Assembly: GCF_000336575.1 (NCBI RefSeq)
Contig: NZ_AOPO01000008.1
Span: 124,001 to 188,000 of the forward strand
DNA from: Vreelandella titanicae BH1
GTDB taxonomy: Bacteria > Pseudomonadota > Gammaproteobacteria > Pseudomonadales > Halomonadaceae
Direction of reading: 5' to 3'
Length of the DNA stretch: 64,000 bases
Part shown: positions 63,445 to 64,000 of the stretch, piece by piece
Layout: every line of letters starts with the position of its first letter
How positions within the stretch are numbered: position 1 is the first letter of the stretch
The notes under the pieces: generated by a model
The model's database searches: none
What the model saw: only the letters and a program-made list of their open reading frames with translations
Told to the model about the DNA's origin: nothing
Position numbers and translations under genes: made by a program

Positions 63445-64000
63445 TGTCTCGGGAGTATCCGATTATCGCGGTAACCGGTTCCTCAGGGGCGGGTACCACC
63501 ACCGTGAAGCGCAGCTTTGAGCGCATGTTTCTGCGCGAAGATGTGCATGCAGCAATGGTCGATGGCGATGCCTTTCACCGCTATACCCGTGATGACCTGC
63601 ACCGCATCTTCCGAGAAGAGCCAGAACGCAAAGACGAACTTTCGCATTTTGCCGTAGAGGCGAATTTGCTGGATCGTCTGGAAGGGTTGTTTAGTGAGTA
63701 TGGCGAACACGGTTCGGGGACTTTTCGGCACTATATCCATGCTGAGGATAAGCAGAAAATTGAAGCAGGCTGCCGGGTAGGTACTTTCACCGAGTGGCAG
63801 TCGCTTCCCTGTGGTACCGACCTGCTGTTTTATGAAGGTTTACATGGTGGGCTGGTCACTGAGGAGTATGACATTGCCCGCCATGTGGATCTGTTGGTTG
63901 GTGTGGCGCCAACCATGAATCTTGAATGGATTCAAAAGATCGACCGTGACACTAAGCTGCGGGGCTACTCACAAGAAGCGGTCATTGACACTATCCTGGG
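63444..64000 (+). CDS. prkB: Phosphoribulokinase-like protein (partial, 3' end outside)
   Basis: The frame from ATG 63444 is open to the window edge (185 residues). The P-loop reads AVTGSSGAGTTTVKRSFERMF, and VDGDAFHRYTRDDLHR, YEGLHGGLV and KIDRDTKLRGYS match the phosphoribulokinase family. In heterotrophic gammaproteobacteria PrkB occurs without RuBisCO, so its role is not CO2 fixation and is unclear. It is co-translated with the thioesterase. Confidence 0.85.
   Translation, partial: MSREYPIIAVTGSSGAGTTTVKRSFERMFLREDVHAAMVDGDAFHRYTRDDLHRIFREEPERKDELSHFAVEANLLDRLEGLFSEYGEHGSGTFRHYIHAEDKQKIEAGCRVGTFTEWQSLPCGTDLLFYEGLHGGLVTEEYDIARHVDLLVGVAPTMNLEWIQKIDRDTKLRGYSQEAVIDTIL

Overview
The window looks like chromosomal DNA of a halophilic gammaproteobacterium of the Halomonas/Vreelandella type. 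This is inferred from gene content and order: rnr-rlmB-rpsF-rpsR-DUF2232-rplI-dnaB, a complete seven-gene Mrp Na+/H+ antiporter operon, a betaine/carnitine-type locus, HiPIP, and the prkA-yeaH-spoVR trio. No 16S rRNA gene is present, so genus level is a judgement, not a measurement.

Layout. 1-3.6 kb: tartrate/malate dehydrogenase with a divergent LysR regulator, a lipocalin lipoprotein and a YjbQ protein. 3.6-6.6 kb: a membrane glycosyltransferase fused to a phosphoesterase-like domain, then a DedA/TVP38 protein. 6.7-11.4 kb: quaternary-amine binding protein, gamma-butyrobetaine-type dioxygenase, divergent LysR regulator and an Na+/alanine symporter. 11.6-18.9 kb: azoreductase, alkyltransferase-like protein, GNAT-nitrilase fusion, EamA exporter, 2,4-dienoyl-CoA reductase and threonine aldolase. 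19.1-24.0 kb: prkA-yeaH-spoVR, ending exactly at a MITE-like insertion. 24.2-29.0 kb: HiPIP, an Lrp-like small protein, a secreted nuclease, and an XRE regulator coupled to a TonB-dependent siderophore receptor.

29.0-38.5 kb is an accessory, partly decayed island. It holds a frameshifted outer-membrane protein gene, a relic of a second TonB receptor, two paralogous 82-residue secreted proteins plus a deleted third copy, AT-rich orphan genes (a Cys-rich secreted protein, a lipoprotein, a periplasmic protein), a large BspA/DUF285 repeat protein and an IS1380-type transposase relic. Four copies of an upstream module centred on a 20-bp near-palindrome punctuate it, all in the same orientation. 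The island stops at three tandem tRNA-Leu(CAG) genes.

39.1-64 kb returns to core genes: rnr-rlmB, the rpsF ribosomal operon, dnaB, a CryB-like photolyase with a DCC-family partner, hemH, mrpABCDEFG, a 44-residue DUF2256 gene before a DASH-type cryptochrome, a lytic transglycosylase, a retropepsin-like protein, rsmE, phaR-like, purD, a thioesterase and the start of a phosphoribulokinase gene.

The strongest candidate for something undescribed is the palindromic upstream module together with the small secreted protein family. Next come the XRE/NBR1-Ig-like regulator beside the siderophore receptor and the apparently metal-dead phosphoesterase domain on a membrane glycosyltransferase. All functional statements are from sequence reading; no database search was run.
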